Position numbers and translations under genes: made by a program. The notes beneath the pieces are model-generated. The model did not search any database and had not been told where the DNA came from. It saw only the letters and a program-made list of their open reading frames with translations. Shown here in pieces: positions 36,885-46,135 of a stretch of 64,000 nucleotides of DNA (positions are counted from its first letter, which is position 1; each line of letters opens with the position of its first letter). Location: contig OY762941.1 of NCBI GenBank assembly GCA_963666995.1, positions 3,410,001 to 3,474,000 on the forward strand. The letters run 5' to 3'. The DNA comes from Syntrophobacter sp963666995. GTDB lineage: Bacteria; Desulfobacterota; Syntrophobacteria; Syntrophobacterales; Syntrophobacteraceae.

Positions 36885-37591
36885 TTCAACTCCTCCTTGC
36901 CTGCGCACCCCTCAATGCTGAGTGCTCTTCCAACCTTAGTGCCGACAGGTGTACCCGCCTTGGAATCAGACGCTTTCTCATTTGGGCCGGCACGTTGACC
37001 TGACAGGGAAATAAGTTGCAGTCACCATGCCTTTTCACCGAGTCGGCAGCCTTTACTTGCTGATAATATAGTTCCCAAAGGAAATGCTGTCAATTTTGCG
37101 CCCGAAGCCTTGAGTTGTGCCGTGCTGACGGCCGGGTGAGAACGCAGAGCGGCCGGGCTGTCCGTCGATCGCAGGGACTGGACGGGTGAGCCGCGCCCCA
37201 TAACCGGTCACTAAAATGAGGCGGCCCGCAATGGACCTGAACGGAGCCTCGTCCGGGTTTGCTCAGCGCTCCCCTGCCGTTCGTTTTTGGGAACGCGGCA
37301 ATGGGGCCGCCTGCTTCGGAAGCCTCCCTCCGCCCCGGCGCAGGTCTTGATGCTCAAGGGGTGAGGCACTTCATTAAATTTTTTTAATGCTAAATAAGTT
37401 ATAATGGTGACCGGCTTTGAGCGATAATTACCGATGGTGTACTTGAAGGACTTTTTGTGCTAGATATTGTTGTATGCTTGAGGGGTGCCGGATATTGAAC
37501 CCGGGGATTGACCCCGCTCGATCGGTATCCTGAGTTCTTGCCTGCTGTGTATTTTTGCGTTGATCGAACCTTAACAAACGGAAGCGAACCC
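36885..37591. other. Long intergenic region, 707 bp
   Basis: A divergent region between the EF-hand gene (minus) and the response regulator (plus). No gene is supported. It contains the structured segment at 37219-37312 and an AT-rich stretch near 37375-37400 (TTAAATTTTTTTAATGC) that may be promoter DNA. Confidence 0.5.
37219..37312. other. Possible structured RNA element or long hairpin
   Basis: AGGCGGCCC (37219-37227) pairs exactly with GGGCCGCCT (37304-37312). Inside lies a second stem, GCCGTTC with GAACGCGGC (one bulged C), near 37276-37299. A small GCTTCGGAAGC hairpin follows at about 37313-37323. No known riboswitch family is recognised. Strand is unknown, though the downstream gene reads plus. 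Confidence 0.4.
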
Positions 37592-38278
37592 ATGCGTGTT
37601 CTGTTGGTGGAAGAGGACCGGGAGGTTACGGACATTCTCCAGATCGGTCTCTCGGGAGCGGGATTCGACGTGGCTGTCGCATGGCACGGGGCTGAAGCGT
37701 TCGAGATCGGCTCAAAGGAATTATTTGACGTTATAATAATGGATATCGCTTCGCCCACGGTGGATGGCCTGGAATTCTTGCAGAAGCTCCGAGACCACGG
37801 GGTCAATACTCCCGTTCTTATCCTGAGCGCGAGAGGAAGCGTCAGCGACCGGGTGGGAGCCCTCCAGGTCGGAGGAGACGATTACCTGACCAAACCGTTT
37901 GCATTTGCGGAACTCCTTGCCAGGATCTTCAGCCTCATCCGAAGGAGTCGCCGGACTCAGGAGTCCATGCAACTCAAATCCGGGGAGTTGTGGCTCGATC
38001 TGCTGGGCAGGCGCGTTTTCCGCGGGAAGGAACAGGTCAAGCTGTTGCCGCAGGAATTTGCATTGCTGGAATACCTGATGCGCAACAGGGGGCGGGTGGT
38101 CACGCGCGCCGAAATCCTGCAGTACGTCTGGGGTTACAATTTCATCCCTTCGACCAATATCGTCGAAGTGCATATCTGCCGTTTGCGTGAAAAAATCGAG
38201 CAGCCCGAAAAGCCGAAATTGCTCCGAACCGTTCGCGGAGCCGGTTATATGCTTGTAGACGATAAACAGGGAAACTGA
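37592..38278 (+). CDS. OmpR/PhoB-type response regulator
   Basis: A 228-aa regulator. The receiver has acidic pocket VEEDREV, phospho-Asp in FDVIIMDIASPTVDG, Ser in ILSARGS and Lys in LTKPFAFAEL. The winged-helix DNA-binding domain follows (LLPQEFALLEYLMRNRG, then EVHICRLREKI). The ATG at 37592 starts at MRVLLVEED; the 28 upstream codons in frame lack a good ribosome site. No sensor kinase is adjacent, so it is an orphan here. Confidence 0.9.
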   Translation: MRVLLVEEDREVTDILQIGLSGAGFDVAVAWHGAEAFEIGSKELFDVIIMDIASPTVDGLEFLQKLRDHGVNTPVLILSARGSVSDRVGALQVGGDDYLTKPFAFAELLARIFSLIRRSRRTQESMQLKSGELWLDLLGRRVFRGKEQVKLLPQEFALLEYLMRNRGRVVTRAEILQYVWGYNFIPSTNIVEVHICRLREKIEQPEKPKLLRTVRGAGYMLVDDKQGN

Positions 38279-38587
38279 AAGCAGGCTGGAGAAAAGAAAA
38301 GTTTCAATACCTTTTCCCGACTTGGCGTATGCTGGGCGGCCCCTCCCCCGATAAAACCTACGTCCGGCAGCATTTCTGCTGCAAGCTCCTTCCGGATGTC
38401 CAAATCAAACCGGAATTACAATCACACCTGACTAGAGCGATCTTATCCCTCGCCCCTCCCGCCAGGGAAGGGGAATTGGCGTCCGCCGTCTCCCCCTTGA
38501 CGGAGGAGGCGGGGAAGGGGTGTAATCCCCGGAAGACATTCCAGCTCCGGCGACATCGTCTATGGAATCGCTCAAATCAGGTCTCAG

Positions 38588-39172
38588 TCACAGAGCCTTT
38601 TTCCAATGGGCCCCGGCAAGCCCCGGCGACCAGGTGCGTACAGGGCCTACGTCAAGGTGGACAAAGTTCGAGTAGTTTCCCACTCCACCTGCCTTCAGGT
38701 GTTTTGCCACGCTCGCGATGTCCTGCAGGGCGATGCCTTCCATGGTGATGTCTGCGGCCATTCCCCGGGTGTGATAACTGTGGTGGGCTACATTCGCATC
38801 CTGACAGCAGAGCAGGTGATTGTAGGAAGGAGAGCGGTAGCCGGAAACCAGGCAGTAGCGCCTCCCTCCGGCTCCCAGGTGGCAACGGACGGTATCCAAC
38901 AGGAGGAACAGCCTGGGATCGATCGGATGCACGATGCCGTCATAGTGGCACCGGAAAAAGCGATTGAGTCGTTGGCAGGCTGCTTTGTCAAAAACGCCCT
39001 TCTTGTCGAGATACTGGAGATTTAGATGCTCTTTGGTGTGTTCGTTGTATAGGCTGAGCTTCCCCGAGCAGTGGTTCTTCCTCAAGTCCACGTCCGCGGT
39101 TGCGCTATGGAATGGAATGAGAGTCTGTGCTCCCATCACGAACATCATTTTCAGGATTTCTCTTCGAGTCAT
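38588..39172 (-). CDS. DUF882 (YcbK-like) M15-fold peptidase
   Basis: A 194-aa protein with a short N-terminal signal or Tat-like leader (MTRREILKMMFVMGAQTL). The DUF882 pattern is present: LVSGYRSPSYNHLL, HSYHTRGMAADITMEG (His and Asp zinc ligands) and FVHLDVGPVRTW (His ligand). Such proteins are zinc D,D- or L,D-peptidases acting on cell-wall peptides. ATG at 39172 follows AGGAAGG. It is convergent with the response regulator. Confidence 0.85.
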   Translation of the reverse strand: MTRREILKMMFVMGAQTLIPFHSATADVDLRKNHCSGKLSLYNEHTKEHLNLQYLDKKGVFDKAACQRLNRFFRCHYDGIVHPIDPRLFLLLDTVRCHLGAGGRRYCLVSGYRSPSYNHLLCCQDANVAHHSYHTRGMAADITMEGIALQDIASVAKHLKAGGVGNYSNFVHLDVGPVRTWSPGLAGAHWKKAL

Positions 39173-39472
39173 CAACTTTCCTTCCTGGAAGTCGTACTTC
39201 CTGACCAAGGACTTCACGGGAAACAATCCGAACCGGCCTCGACTCCTCCCGACTACCGGCGAAGTCTCTTTTAAGAAGATTCTCCTGATTCACCGCCCCT
39301 TGATGCAGACGGGATGAGGTCTCGGCAGCGCGCGCCGGATCCGGCCCGTCCTCCCGGCCTTTGAGTGAGCATTTCGAGACCCCGCTGGAAAGGGGGGACG
39401 AAAGGACGACAGGCCCTTTCGCCCCATTGCTCGGCAATGGCTCAAACGTACGCATGCGGATGAATCAGGGCG

Positions 39473-39865
39473 TTAGTGGTGAGCGGCACTCTGAGGAGAG
39501 GCTCGGGGTCGAAGAAAAGAAACGACAGAGTCGGAGACGAAGCGTTCTGTTTGCCGCAGCTCAAGGCGGGACAGTACCGTGATGGCAGACAACGCAAGAA
39601 CGAAAAGCGAGATTTGCGATGCGTTGAAGGCACGGAGAAACATGCATGCCGGGCATGGTTCTGCAGTTTTGTCCGTTGCGGCTTCATCGGAACTGCCGCC
39701 GGCGGAAACAAAGCCGGATGCGGTTGAGGTTGTGTGAAACGAACCGTCCCGGTGGCAGGTGTGGCACAGGTGGATGAGGGACGTCAAAAAAAGGATAAGA
39801 ACAGCTAGAAAGAGGCCAACGAACTGCCGCCCTCCGGCTCTGCGACTTTGTATTTTTGAACCCAT
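39473..39865 (-). CDS. Hypothetical Cys-containing membrane protein
   Basis: A 130-aa protein with two hydrophobic segments (about 16-33 and 85-101), a CHTCH motif just after the first and a CPAC motif before the second. Two Cys pairs plus His resemble metal-binding DUF2946-type proteins, often near copper or TonB genes, but the match is loose. No strong ribosome site is seen, so the start is uncertain. The gap 39173-39472 upstream of the DUF882 gene holds no other gene. Confidence 0.45.
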   Translation of the reverse strand: MGSKIQSRRAGGRQFVGLFLAVLILFLTSLIHLCHTCHRDGSFHTTSTASGFVSAGGSSDEAATDKTAEPCPACMFLRAFNASQISLFVLALSAITVLSRLELRQTERFVSDSVVSFLRPRASPQSAAHH

Positions 39866-40183
39866 TTTTCATTCCCAAAAGGAGAGATTGCGAAGTGACT
39901 TCCCCGCAACCGCGATTTCGAACGCCTCCCGGATACCATTGGCCTGCGGGCTTGTCAAGGCGAAAGGGCCGCTTCAGGAGCGAAAGGAGACCCGGAAAGA
40001 CACGGTCGAAGCGGTTTGCTGCTGCGATTTCAGGAGGTTGCTGCTGACCGGATTCGGTCCCGCCCTCGATTTGAGCTTTTCACTAAAATGATATTGCGGT
40101 GGAGAACGCATCCGGTGCATGATATTTCTTGGATGAAAAAGGCCGCCATGCCGGTGCATCCGTCAGATTTTCGAGAGGATTTT
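39866..40183. other. Intergenic, 318 bp, no gene seen
   Basis: A divergent interval between the Cys membrane protein and the plus-strand hypothetical. Nothing distinctive is seen. Confidence 0.35.
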
Positions 40184-40708
40184 ATGGAAATTGAGACCAC
40201 AGCCAGGTTAGGAAACAGGGTCCTGTTCAGAGTTGAAAGGGATACCCGGTCGGTGTTTCAGATCTTCGCTTATTTCACCCTTCCCGGCGGGATCGAGGAA
40301 CAGCGTCTGCCGTGCAGCAGTTGGAAAGTGCGCAAGACCGTGCACGGCTTTGAAGAAGGAGTCAGCGCTTCAGGGATTCTGCTTGAGGTCCCGAGGATGG
40401 ATTGGGACAGGATCGTGGCCATGCGTGAAGACCTGCGAGATCGGGATAACCTCCCGAATATATGCCTCGTGAAGGTGCATTCGAGAGGGGATGTCCTGAC
40501 CGTTGACGGCTATACGCTCAGTGCTCGTGTGGATCGAACCACCTGGGAGAAGATCTCCCATTGTATGATAGAGGTCGACACATCCCTGAACGATGAGGTC
40601 TATGAAGGAGACCACTTTACGGGGTGGATCATCAGGGAAGGAATGGAGGCGGAAGTGGAGCGTATCCTCGCTGAAAGCCGGGAAAAGATGCTCGGAAGAT
40701 GCCAATGA
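40184..40708 (+). CDS. Hypothetical protein, 174 aa
   Basis: A soluble, charged protein without signal or membrane segments; an alternation of beta-like stretches (RLGNRVLFRVERDTRSVFQI) with an acidic C-terminal helix. The central portion HSRGDVLTVDGYTLSARVDR looks domain-like, but no family is recognised. ATG at 40184 is chosen for its GAGAGG site 5-6 nt upstream, rejecting 56 extra upstream codons. A single gene, tail to tail with feoA. Confidence 0.6.
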   Translation: MEIETTARLGNRVLFRVERDTRSVFQIFAYFTLPGGIEEQRLPCSSWKVRKTVHGFEEGVSASGILLEVPRMDWDRIVAMREDLRDRDNLPNICLVKVHSRGDVLTVDGYTLSARVDRTTWEKISHCMIEVDTSLNDEVYEGDHFTGWIIREGMEAEVERILAESREKMLGRCQ

Positions 40709-40837
40709 AGGCATGGGAGGAAGGAGTCTTTCCCCCTGGAAAAAGTCCTGAGGCGGGAAGGCGGCGCCTTCAACCGGGAGATTCGGCCTCCAGGGTCCAT
40801 GTGTATCGTTATGACCCGTCTGCAAATCGTCAGGGGT

Positions 40838-41125
40838 CTACGCCTTCCAGGTGACCCTGATTTTTTTGGAGAGCCCCTCTCTGAGACAAACCGTGGTGCG
40901 CCGGACCCGCAGAATGCGCGAGGAGCCGATGGTGCGCACCCGCACTTCGCAACCCGGGACTATTCCCAGTGCCGCTATCTGCGCACAGACGTCACGATCT
41001 TCTGCAATGTGTATCACTCTCAAGGTTTTTTCGGTTGGGGCATCGTGAAGCAGGTGAGACTCACCACATGAGACCGGGGTCTCCTCACTGAGACTATACT
41101 TTTTGCGGCGCAACGTTTTCCGCAT
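40838..41125 (-). CDS. feoA: FeoA-domain protein
   Basis: A 95-aa protein with the SH3-like FeoA domain: AEDRDVCAQIAALGIVPGCE followed by VRVRTIGSSRILRVRRTTVC. FeoA modulates the FeoB ferrous-iron transporter or acts alone as a metal-linked adaptor. No feoB is in this window. ATG at 41125 follows GAAGGGG. About 25 extra N-terminal basic residues precede the domain. Confidence 0.8.
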   Translation of the reverse strand: MRKTLRRKKYSLSEETPVSCGESHLLHDAPTEKTLRVIHIAEDRDVCAQIAALGIVPGCEVRVRTIGSSRILRVRRTTVCLREGLSKKIRVTWKA

Positions 41126-41278
41126 TGGAAATTCCCCTTCTTTTTGTTGGTACAGGCCAATCGGGAGAGCCTGGAAGCTCAAACCCTCAGGTCCCAGGGG
41201 TCCAGTCTCCCGGGCTCCATGGCTCTCTCCGACGGCCTGTCGGTTGCCCGCGGCCGGGCAATCGGCGAATAATCGTTT

Positions 41279-41316
41279 CCCCTCGATGGGCCATGGAACC
41301 GGCCCACCTTGAGGGG
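41279..41316 (-). terminator. Predicted terminator of aor
   Basis: CCCCTC...GGGCC (41279-41292) pairs with GGCCC...GAGGGG (41301-41316) around a short loop, with an internal mismatch bubble. It lies just after the aor stop on the minus strand; the U-run is poor. Confidence 0.45.
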
Positions 41317-41337
41317 AGCAAACGAGTGGTCCCTCCG

Positions 41338-43089
41338 TTACCAGTTGAACACCTGGTCCAGTTCCTCGTCTTTCACCTGAAAAGTAACGTTGTGAGGGCC
41401 GACAGCTTCCGTTTTGAAGAAATAGGGGAGCCTGTCATGCTCTGCAGTGAACCCTGCGGCGGCGTTGAAATCACGTTCCGTCTTGAGGATCCTCTTTCCG
41501 AGTTCCGTCACATCGTCTCCCGTCAGGTTCAACCCATAGAAACCATTGAGCATATCCAGCAGGGCCTGGAACGTTTCAGGCTGATCCAGAAGTGCGAAGG
41601 CGATGAACAAACACATTCCGGTCGCGTCGATAGCGGCTGTTGCAATCTGAAGGTTGCGGGAGAGTTCGATCTGTCCTTCCGGCTTCAGGGGATCGACGTC
41701 CCCACCGCACTTCAGGATGTTGGTGGCAATGGCATAACCGGCCGTGTGGTCTGCACCCATCGGGGTCGTTGCATAGGTTACGCCGATTCCCTGTACTGCC
41801 CGCGGATCGTAGGCCGGAAGTGCCTGGCCCTTTACCACCGGGACCCTGTCGACGCCGAAGACCTTGCCGGTGACCGCGGCGCCGCAGCCAAGGATACGGC
41901 CGAGAGGCGTGCCTTTTCCGACCTGATGCACCAGGTCGATGGCTCCCTCGACATCTCCGAATTTGATCAACCCGGCTTCCATGGCCACCCCGATGGCGAC
42001 GCCCATGTCAATCGTATCCAGGCCGTAGTTGTCATCGAGGAAGTCCATCGTGGCGATGGCATCCAGATCGCTGATGCCCGAATGTCCGCCGTGCGACCAT
42101 GTGGTCTCGTATTCCGGTTGCTTGCTTAGGAAGTTGCCGTTCTTGTCGTTGTAAATCCCCGAACAGCGAATGACGCATCCGCGATGGCATCCGTGAGTGG
42201 CCACGCCGCCTCGAGCGATTTCAGTCTCGGCCTGGGTTTCGCCGCTGATCAGGTTGGCTTTGTCCCAATGCCCGGACGTAAAATTACGGGTGGGGTAGCC
42301 GCCGGCTTCGTTGAGGATGTTGGTCAGCACGTTGGTGCCGTAGGCGGGAAGCGCCTGACCCGTGACGGGATGATTCCTGAGACCCTCCACGAACTTCTTG
42401 TTTGCCGCTGCGAACTTGGCGGGGTCTTTTGGCTGACGCATCTTCAAACCGGTGTCGTCGAGAACGATCACTTTCACGCCCTTCGATCCCATCACTGCCC
42501 CAAGACCACCGCGTCCGGCATGCCGGGTCGGCCTCAATTCAGGGTCGCAACAGGCGATGGAAGCCGCGGACAGTTTCATCTCACCTGCGGGGCCGATCGA
42601 CATAAGAGTCATTTTCTCACCGTACTCGGCCCTGATTCTCTCGACCAGGTCATAGTTGGGAAGCATTTTCAGGCTGTCGTCACGAACGATCTTCACGCCA
42701 TCCTTTGTGATGGTGATTTTGTAGAGTTCATCGGTTGTCCGAGGCTTCCCTTCAAGCACGACGGCGGCATAGCCGAGTCGTGCAAGAACCTGCGCCGCCT
42801 GCCCGCCGGCGTTGGATTCCTTGATGGTTCCCGTCAAGGGGCTTTTCGCCCCAACGGAGAGACGCCCGGACATGGCCCCTGAACTTCCGCTCAGCATACC
42901 GGGAGCGAAGACCAGCTTATTTTCCGGTCCAAGTGGATGGCTCAAGGGCGGAACTTCTTTTGCAACCATGGTCGAGGTCAGCAGCCTGCCTCCCATTCCA
43001 GCGTATTCGCCCACCGGTTCCTCGGTTGCTTTAGGACCGCCCGCGTTTCCCATGTCAATTCGTAGAATCTTGTCCATACGGTTCTGCAT
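41338..43089 (-). CDS. aor: Aldehyde:ferredoxin oxidoreductase (tungsten-containing)
   Basis: A 583-aa AOR-family enzyme that oxidises aldehydes to acids with ferredoxin. The N-terminal pterin-binding domain (GGRLLTSTMVAKEVPPLSH; GRLSVGAKSPLTGTIKESN) is followed by GRGGLGAVMGSKGVK. The cluster motif GCHRGCVIRCSG comes next, with a further Cys near residue 480 in GMCLFIAFAL. ATG at 43089 has AAGGGAAAGG before it. A 38-aa gene lies 25 bp upstream and a sigma-54 promoter 250 bp upstream, next to an NtrC-type regulator. Substrate is not predictable, but the adjacent alcohol dehydrogenase suggests short-chain aldehydes. Confidence 0.92.
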   Translation of the reverse strand: MQNRMDKILRIDMGNAGGPKATEEPVGEYAGMGGRLLTSTMVAKEVPPLSHPLGPENKLVFAPGMLSGSSGAMSGRLSVGAKSPLTGTIKESNAGGQAAQVLARLGYAAVVLEGKPRTTDELYKITITKDGVKIVRDDSLKMLPNYDLVERIRAEYGEKMTLMSIGPAGEMKLSAASIACCDPELRPTRHAGRGGLGAVMGSKGVKVIVLDDTGLKMRQPKDPAKFAAANKKFVEGLRNHPVTGQALPAYGTNVLTNILNEAGGYPTRNFTSGHWDKANLISGETQAETEIARGGVATHGCHRGCVIRCSGIYNDKNGNFLSKQPEYETTWSHGGHSGISDLDAIATMDFLDDNYGLDTIDMGVAIGVAMEAGLIKFGDVEGAIDLVHQVGKGTPLGRILGCGAAVTGKVFGVDRVPVVKGQALPAYDPRAVQGIGVTYATTPMGADHTAGYAIATNILKCGGDVDPLKPEGQIELSRNLQIATAAIDATGMCLFIAFALLDQPETFQALLDMLNGFYGLNLTGDDVTELGKRILKTERDFNAAAGFTAEHDRLPYFFKTEAVGPHNVTFQVKDEELDQVFNW

Positions 43090-43114
43090 CCTTTCCCTTC
43101 TGTAATAGTGAAAA

Positions 43115-43231
43115 CTACATTGCCGATCTGTGGATTTCGATAATGTTTTCCAGTGTCGGACAGCGAGGATTGGTACGACCGCAGGCATCTCTACTCTTTA
43201 AGAATCCGAAAACTTGTTCCCCGACTGCCAT
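43115..43231 (-). CDS. 38-aa Cys-containing protein upstream of aor
   Basis: A short gene with a good ribosome site (AAGGAGAATCATC before ATG at 43231). It encodes MAVGEQVFGFLKSRDACGRT and then NPRCPTLENIIEIHRSAM. Cys17 and Cys24 with intervening basic residues could form a metal or redox site. It lies between a sigma-54 promoter and aor, 25 bp before the latter, so it is probably coexpressed. Family unknown. Confidence 0.65.
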   Translation of the reverse strand: MAVGEQVFGFLKSRDACGRTNPRCPTLENIIEIHRSAM

Positions 43232-43340
43232 GATGATTCTCCTTTTCGCGGCGTTTGTGTTGCACTCACGATCATCATCTGCCCCTGTCAGACAATCCTG
43301 CGGGGCTGAATAAAATAGCCTCTCCAATCCTTTAATTGTT

Positions 43341-43355
43341 GCAATGATCGGGCCA
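43341..43355 (-). promoter_or_regulatory. Sigma-54 promoter of the small gene-aor operon
   Basis: On the minus strand the sequence is TGGCCCGATCATTGC: consensus TGGCAC-N5-TTGC with correct GG/GC spacing and one change in the -24 element. It sits 110 bp upstream of the 38-aa gene. The NtrC-type regulator at 43588-44940 is directly upstream and is the likely activator. Confidence 0.7.
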
Positions 43356-43587
43356 ATGCAATTTGCGGCGGCGGTGGCGGTATGTTGAGAGGGCGGGGCG
43401 GGGACTCTAAGCGGCCCGGTATCGGCCCGTTGGGAAGGCTGACAGGTGGATGGGGGGCACCGGGAATAAAGCGGGACAGCTTTCCGGCGCATAATCGGCG
43501 AGTTGAGGGATCTGGGTCAAAATGACCTTTGGGCGCATTTGCTGTGCGTCTGAAAGGACCACTGTGTCAAAGTCGGCACAATGGGGG

Positions 43588-44940
43588 CTATCCGTCCAGC
43601 CCGTATTCTTTGAGTTTCCGGTAAAGCGTTTTTCTGCCGATGCCGAGGATTTTTGCGGCCTGTGAGCGATTGCCGTCGGCGCATTCTATGACCCGCCGGA
43701 TGTGTCGCTTTTCCATCTCCTGCAAGGCGAGCAATGGAACGTTGGTCAGCGACTCCTCATCTCGTTCGGTGAGTTCCCGGGGCAGGGAGTTCTCGGTGAT
43801 GATGTTGTTCTCGGCGAGGATGATTCCTCGTTCGATGACGTTGCGGAGTTCCCGCACGTTGCCGGGCCATTCGTAGTCCATCAGATGCTGCATGACGGTC
43901 TTGGATACGCGGCAGGGGGGCTTGGATGCGATCAGGAGTCCCAGGAAGTACTCCACGAGCAGCGGAATGTCCTCTTTTCGCTCTCGTAGGGGCGGGATGT
44001 GGATTTGGAAGACATTCAATCGATGATAGAGGGCTTCCAGGAAATTCCCGCACCTTGACTGTTCCGCCAGATTGCGGTTCGTCGCAAACAGGAAGCGTAC
44101 GTCGACCTGCCTCTCATGTTTGTCCCCGATCCGATGGTAAGTCTGTGTCTCCAGCAGTCTCAGCAAAGCCGCCTGGACTTCCAGCGGAAGCTCGCCAATC
44201 TCGTCCAGGAATAACGTTCCCTGGTGAGCAAGCGCTACGAGTCCGTCCCGAGTGTCGATGGCTCCCGTAAATGCGCCCTTGGAATAGCCAAAAAGTTCGC
44301 TTCGCATGAGTTCTTTTTGAAGCGTGCCGCAGTTCTTGATGATCAGAGGCTGGTCCGCGCGCTCACTGCCGGTATGAATGCCGCGGGCAACGACGTCCTT
44401 GCCTGCCCCGCTCTCACCCGTAATCAGGACGGGCACATTGGTCGGGGCCACTTTTTGAGTCAGATACTGGATATGCTGAACGCATGAAGACCGACCGACA
44501 AACTGCGGGAACGGGTAATAACTCTGATTATGGCGAAGCAGGCGGTTTTGCCGCTGCAGGCACACGCGCTGGTACGCCTTTTCAACCACCAGTTCCAGCC
44601 GTTCAAGGGTAAAAGGTTTCGTGATGTAATCGTAAGCGCCGAGCTTCATGGCTTCCACAGCGCTGTCCACATTCCCGTGACCGGTAATGAGGATCACTTC
44701 GACGTCCGGGATGGCCTGCCGGAACTTGTCCAGCAAATCGATACCATCTCCGTCGGGGAGCCGGATGTCGAGAACGATAATGTCGAACTGCTGGCGATGG
44801 ATGAGTTCAAACGCCTGCCGGGCGCTGTCCGCGGTCCGGACGACCCTGCGCATATTGGCAAGTTCCTTCTCCATCAGCCGGCGGATGGATTCTTCGTCGT
44901 CGACCACCAGTATTTCAATCGGATTGAAGACTGCCATCAT
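43588..44940 (-). CDS. Sigma-54-dependent response regulator (NtrC family)
   Basis: A 450-aa regulator. The receiver has phospho-Asp in FDIIVLDIRLPDGDG and Lys in YITKPFTLERL. The AAA+ domain has Walker A GESGAGKD, sigma-54 contact loop GAFTGA and Walker B GTLFLDEIGEL. The C-terminal Fis-type HTH is NRSQAAKILGIGRKTLYRKL. It overlaps the upstream kinase gene by 26 bp and lies just before the aor operon, so it probably activates the sigma-54 promoter at 43341-43355. Confidence 0.93.
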   Translation of the reverse strand: MMAVFNPIEILVVDDEESIRRLMEKELANMRRVVRTADSARQAFELIHRQQFDIIVLDIRLPDGDGIDLLDKFRQAIPDVEVILITGHGNVDSAVEAMKLGAYDYITKPFTLERLELVVEKAYQRVCLQRQNRLLRHNQSYYPFPQFVGRSSCVQHIQYLTQKVAPTNVPVLITGESGAGKDVVARGIHTGSERADQPLIIKNCGTLQKELMRSELFGYSKGAFTGAIDTRDGLVALAHQGTLFLDEIGELPLEVQAALLRLLETQTYHRIGDKHERQVDVRFLFATNRNLAEQSRCGNFLEALYHRLNVFQIHIPPLRERKEDIPLLVEYFLGLLIASKPPCRVSKTVMQHLMDYEWPGNVRELRNVIERGIILAENNIITENSLPRELTERDEESLTNVPLLALQEMEKRHIRRVIECADGNRSQAAKILGIGRKTLYRKLKEYGLDG

Positions 44941-46135
44941 TCGTCTCTCGGGGTAACCTCACCTTGAAGATCGATCCCTGTCCCAGTTCGCTGCAAACCT
45001 GGATCTCTCCACCATGCTTGTTAACGATATTGTAACATGTCGATAGGCCGATGCCGATTCCCTTGCCGACAGGTTTGGTCGTGAAGAACGGCTCAAACAA
45101 CTTGTCCAGGTGTTCGGTTGGAATGCCGCAGCCGGTGTCTTCCACGACAAATCCGACCCAGCTTTCATTTTTGGTGTATGTGCGAAGAACGATCGTTCCT
45201 TTTTCGCTGGTGGCATCCAGGGCGTTGAACAGCAGGTTGAGCACCACCTGTTTCAACTGGGATTCATCGCCGCGCACGGTGGGAAGCGATTCATCCAGTT
45301 CGACGTGTATGACGTCCCTGCGATAATTTTTCAATTGATTCTGGAGAAGTTTGAGGATGTCGCCGATCAGTGCGTTGAGATTGACCGGGGAGGTATCGCC
45401 AAATGTTTGACGACCGAAGGTCAGGAGGCTCTGGACAATTTCCTGGCAGCGCACGCACTCCTTAAGGATTATCCCCAGGTACTCGTTAAAATCCTCGATG
45501 ACACCCTTCTCAATCTGGTTCTCCAGTTTCGGCAGGCGCCGCTTCAACCCCTCGGCGAAACCGGAAATAGCGGTCAGCGGGTTGTTGATCTCATGGGCCA
45601 CCCCGGCTGCCAATACCCCGATTGTGGCCATTCTCTGGGCTTGATGGTATTTGGCCTGATATTCTTTTTCGAGGGTTACGTCCCGCATGAGAAGCAGGAT
45701 GAGATGGGCTTCTCCCCTGGGATTGCGCAACGGCGAAGCGGTGATTTCAAAGTGCCGGTTCTTGCCGTCCACAGGATAGATCGAGAGGTGACGACACACC
45801 CGGTTTGTTTCGAGAGCGATCTTTACCGGGCACGGCGAACAGGCCTGCTCGGAGCGTTGGAACATCTGGTAGCAGAACTGTCCCACCGGCTCGACGTCTC
45901 CGAATAGGCCGTGAAACTCATGATTTACCGAAATGATCTGGAGATTCGGGGAAACCACGGCCATCACATCCGTGATGCCGTCCAGGATAGCCTGGATTTG
46001 GCGCTGCTTTTGAGCCAATTCCAGGTTCGACGCCTCCAACTCGGCGATCTTTTCCTGAAAATCCCGGTAAAAACCCAGTTTCGAATGCTCAACACCGATC
46101 AGATCGTCGAGGGTGGCTTTCTGCTGCATCACCAT
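44915..46135 (-). CDS. PAS-domain sensor histidine kinase (NtrB-like)
   Basis: A 406-aa soluble kinase. An N-terminal coiled coil (residues 20-50) precedes a PAS domain containing CYQMFQRSEQACSPCPV, three Cys that may hold a metal or redox centre. The HisKA phospho-His is in AAGVAHEINNPLTAISGFAE, and the HATPase has VLNLLFNALDATSEKG and GIGLSTCYNIVNKHGG. It overlaps both the regulator and the alcohol dehydrogenase genes, indicating one operon and a dedicated kinase-regulator pair. Confidence 0.92.
   Translation of the reverse strand: MVMQQKATLDDLIGVEHSKLGFYRDFQEKIAELEASNLELAQKQRQIQAILDGITDVMAVVSPNLQIISVNHEFHGLFGDVEPVGQFCYQMFQRSEQACSPCPVKIALETNRVCRHLSIYPVDGKNRHFEITASPLRNPRGEAHLILLLMRDVTLEKEYQAKYHQAQRMATIGVLAAGVAHEINNPLTAISGFAEGLKRRLPKLENQIEKGVIEDFNEYLGIILKECVRCQEIVQSLLTFGRQTFGDTSPVNLNALIGDILKLLQNQLKNYRRDVIHVELDESLPTVRGDESQLKQVVLNLLFNALDATSEKGTIVLRTYTKNESWVGFVVEDTGCGIPTEHLDKLFEPFFTTKPVGKGIGIGLSTCYNIVNKHGGEIQVCSELGQGSIFKVRLPRETNDGSLQSD

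Noticed and set aside
43232..43492. N-terminal extension of the 38-aa gene to 125 codons
   Set aside because: The extension lies across the sigma-54 promoter and lacks a ribosome site, whereas the internal ATG at 43231 has one.
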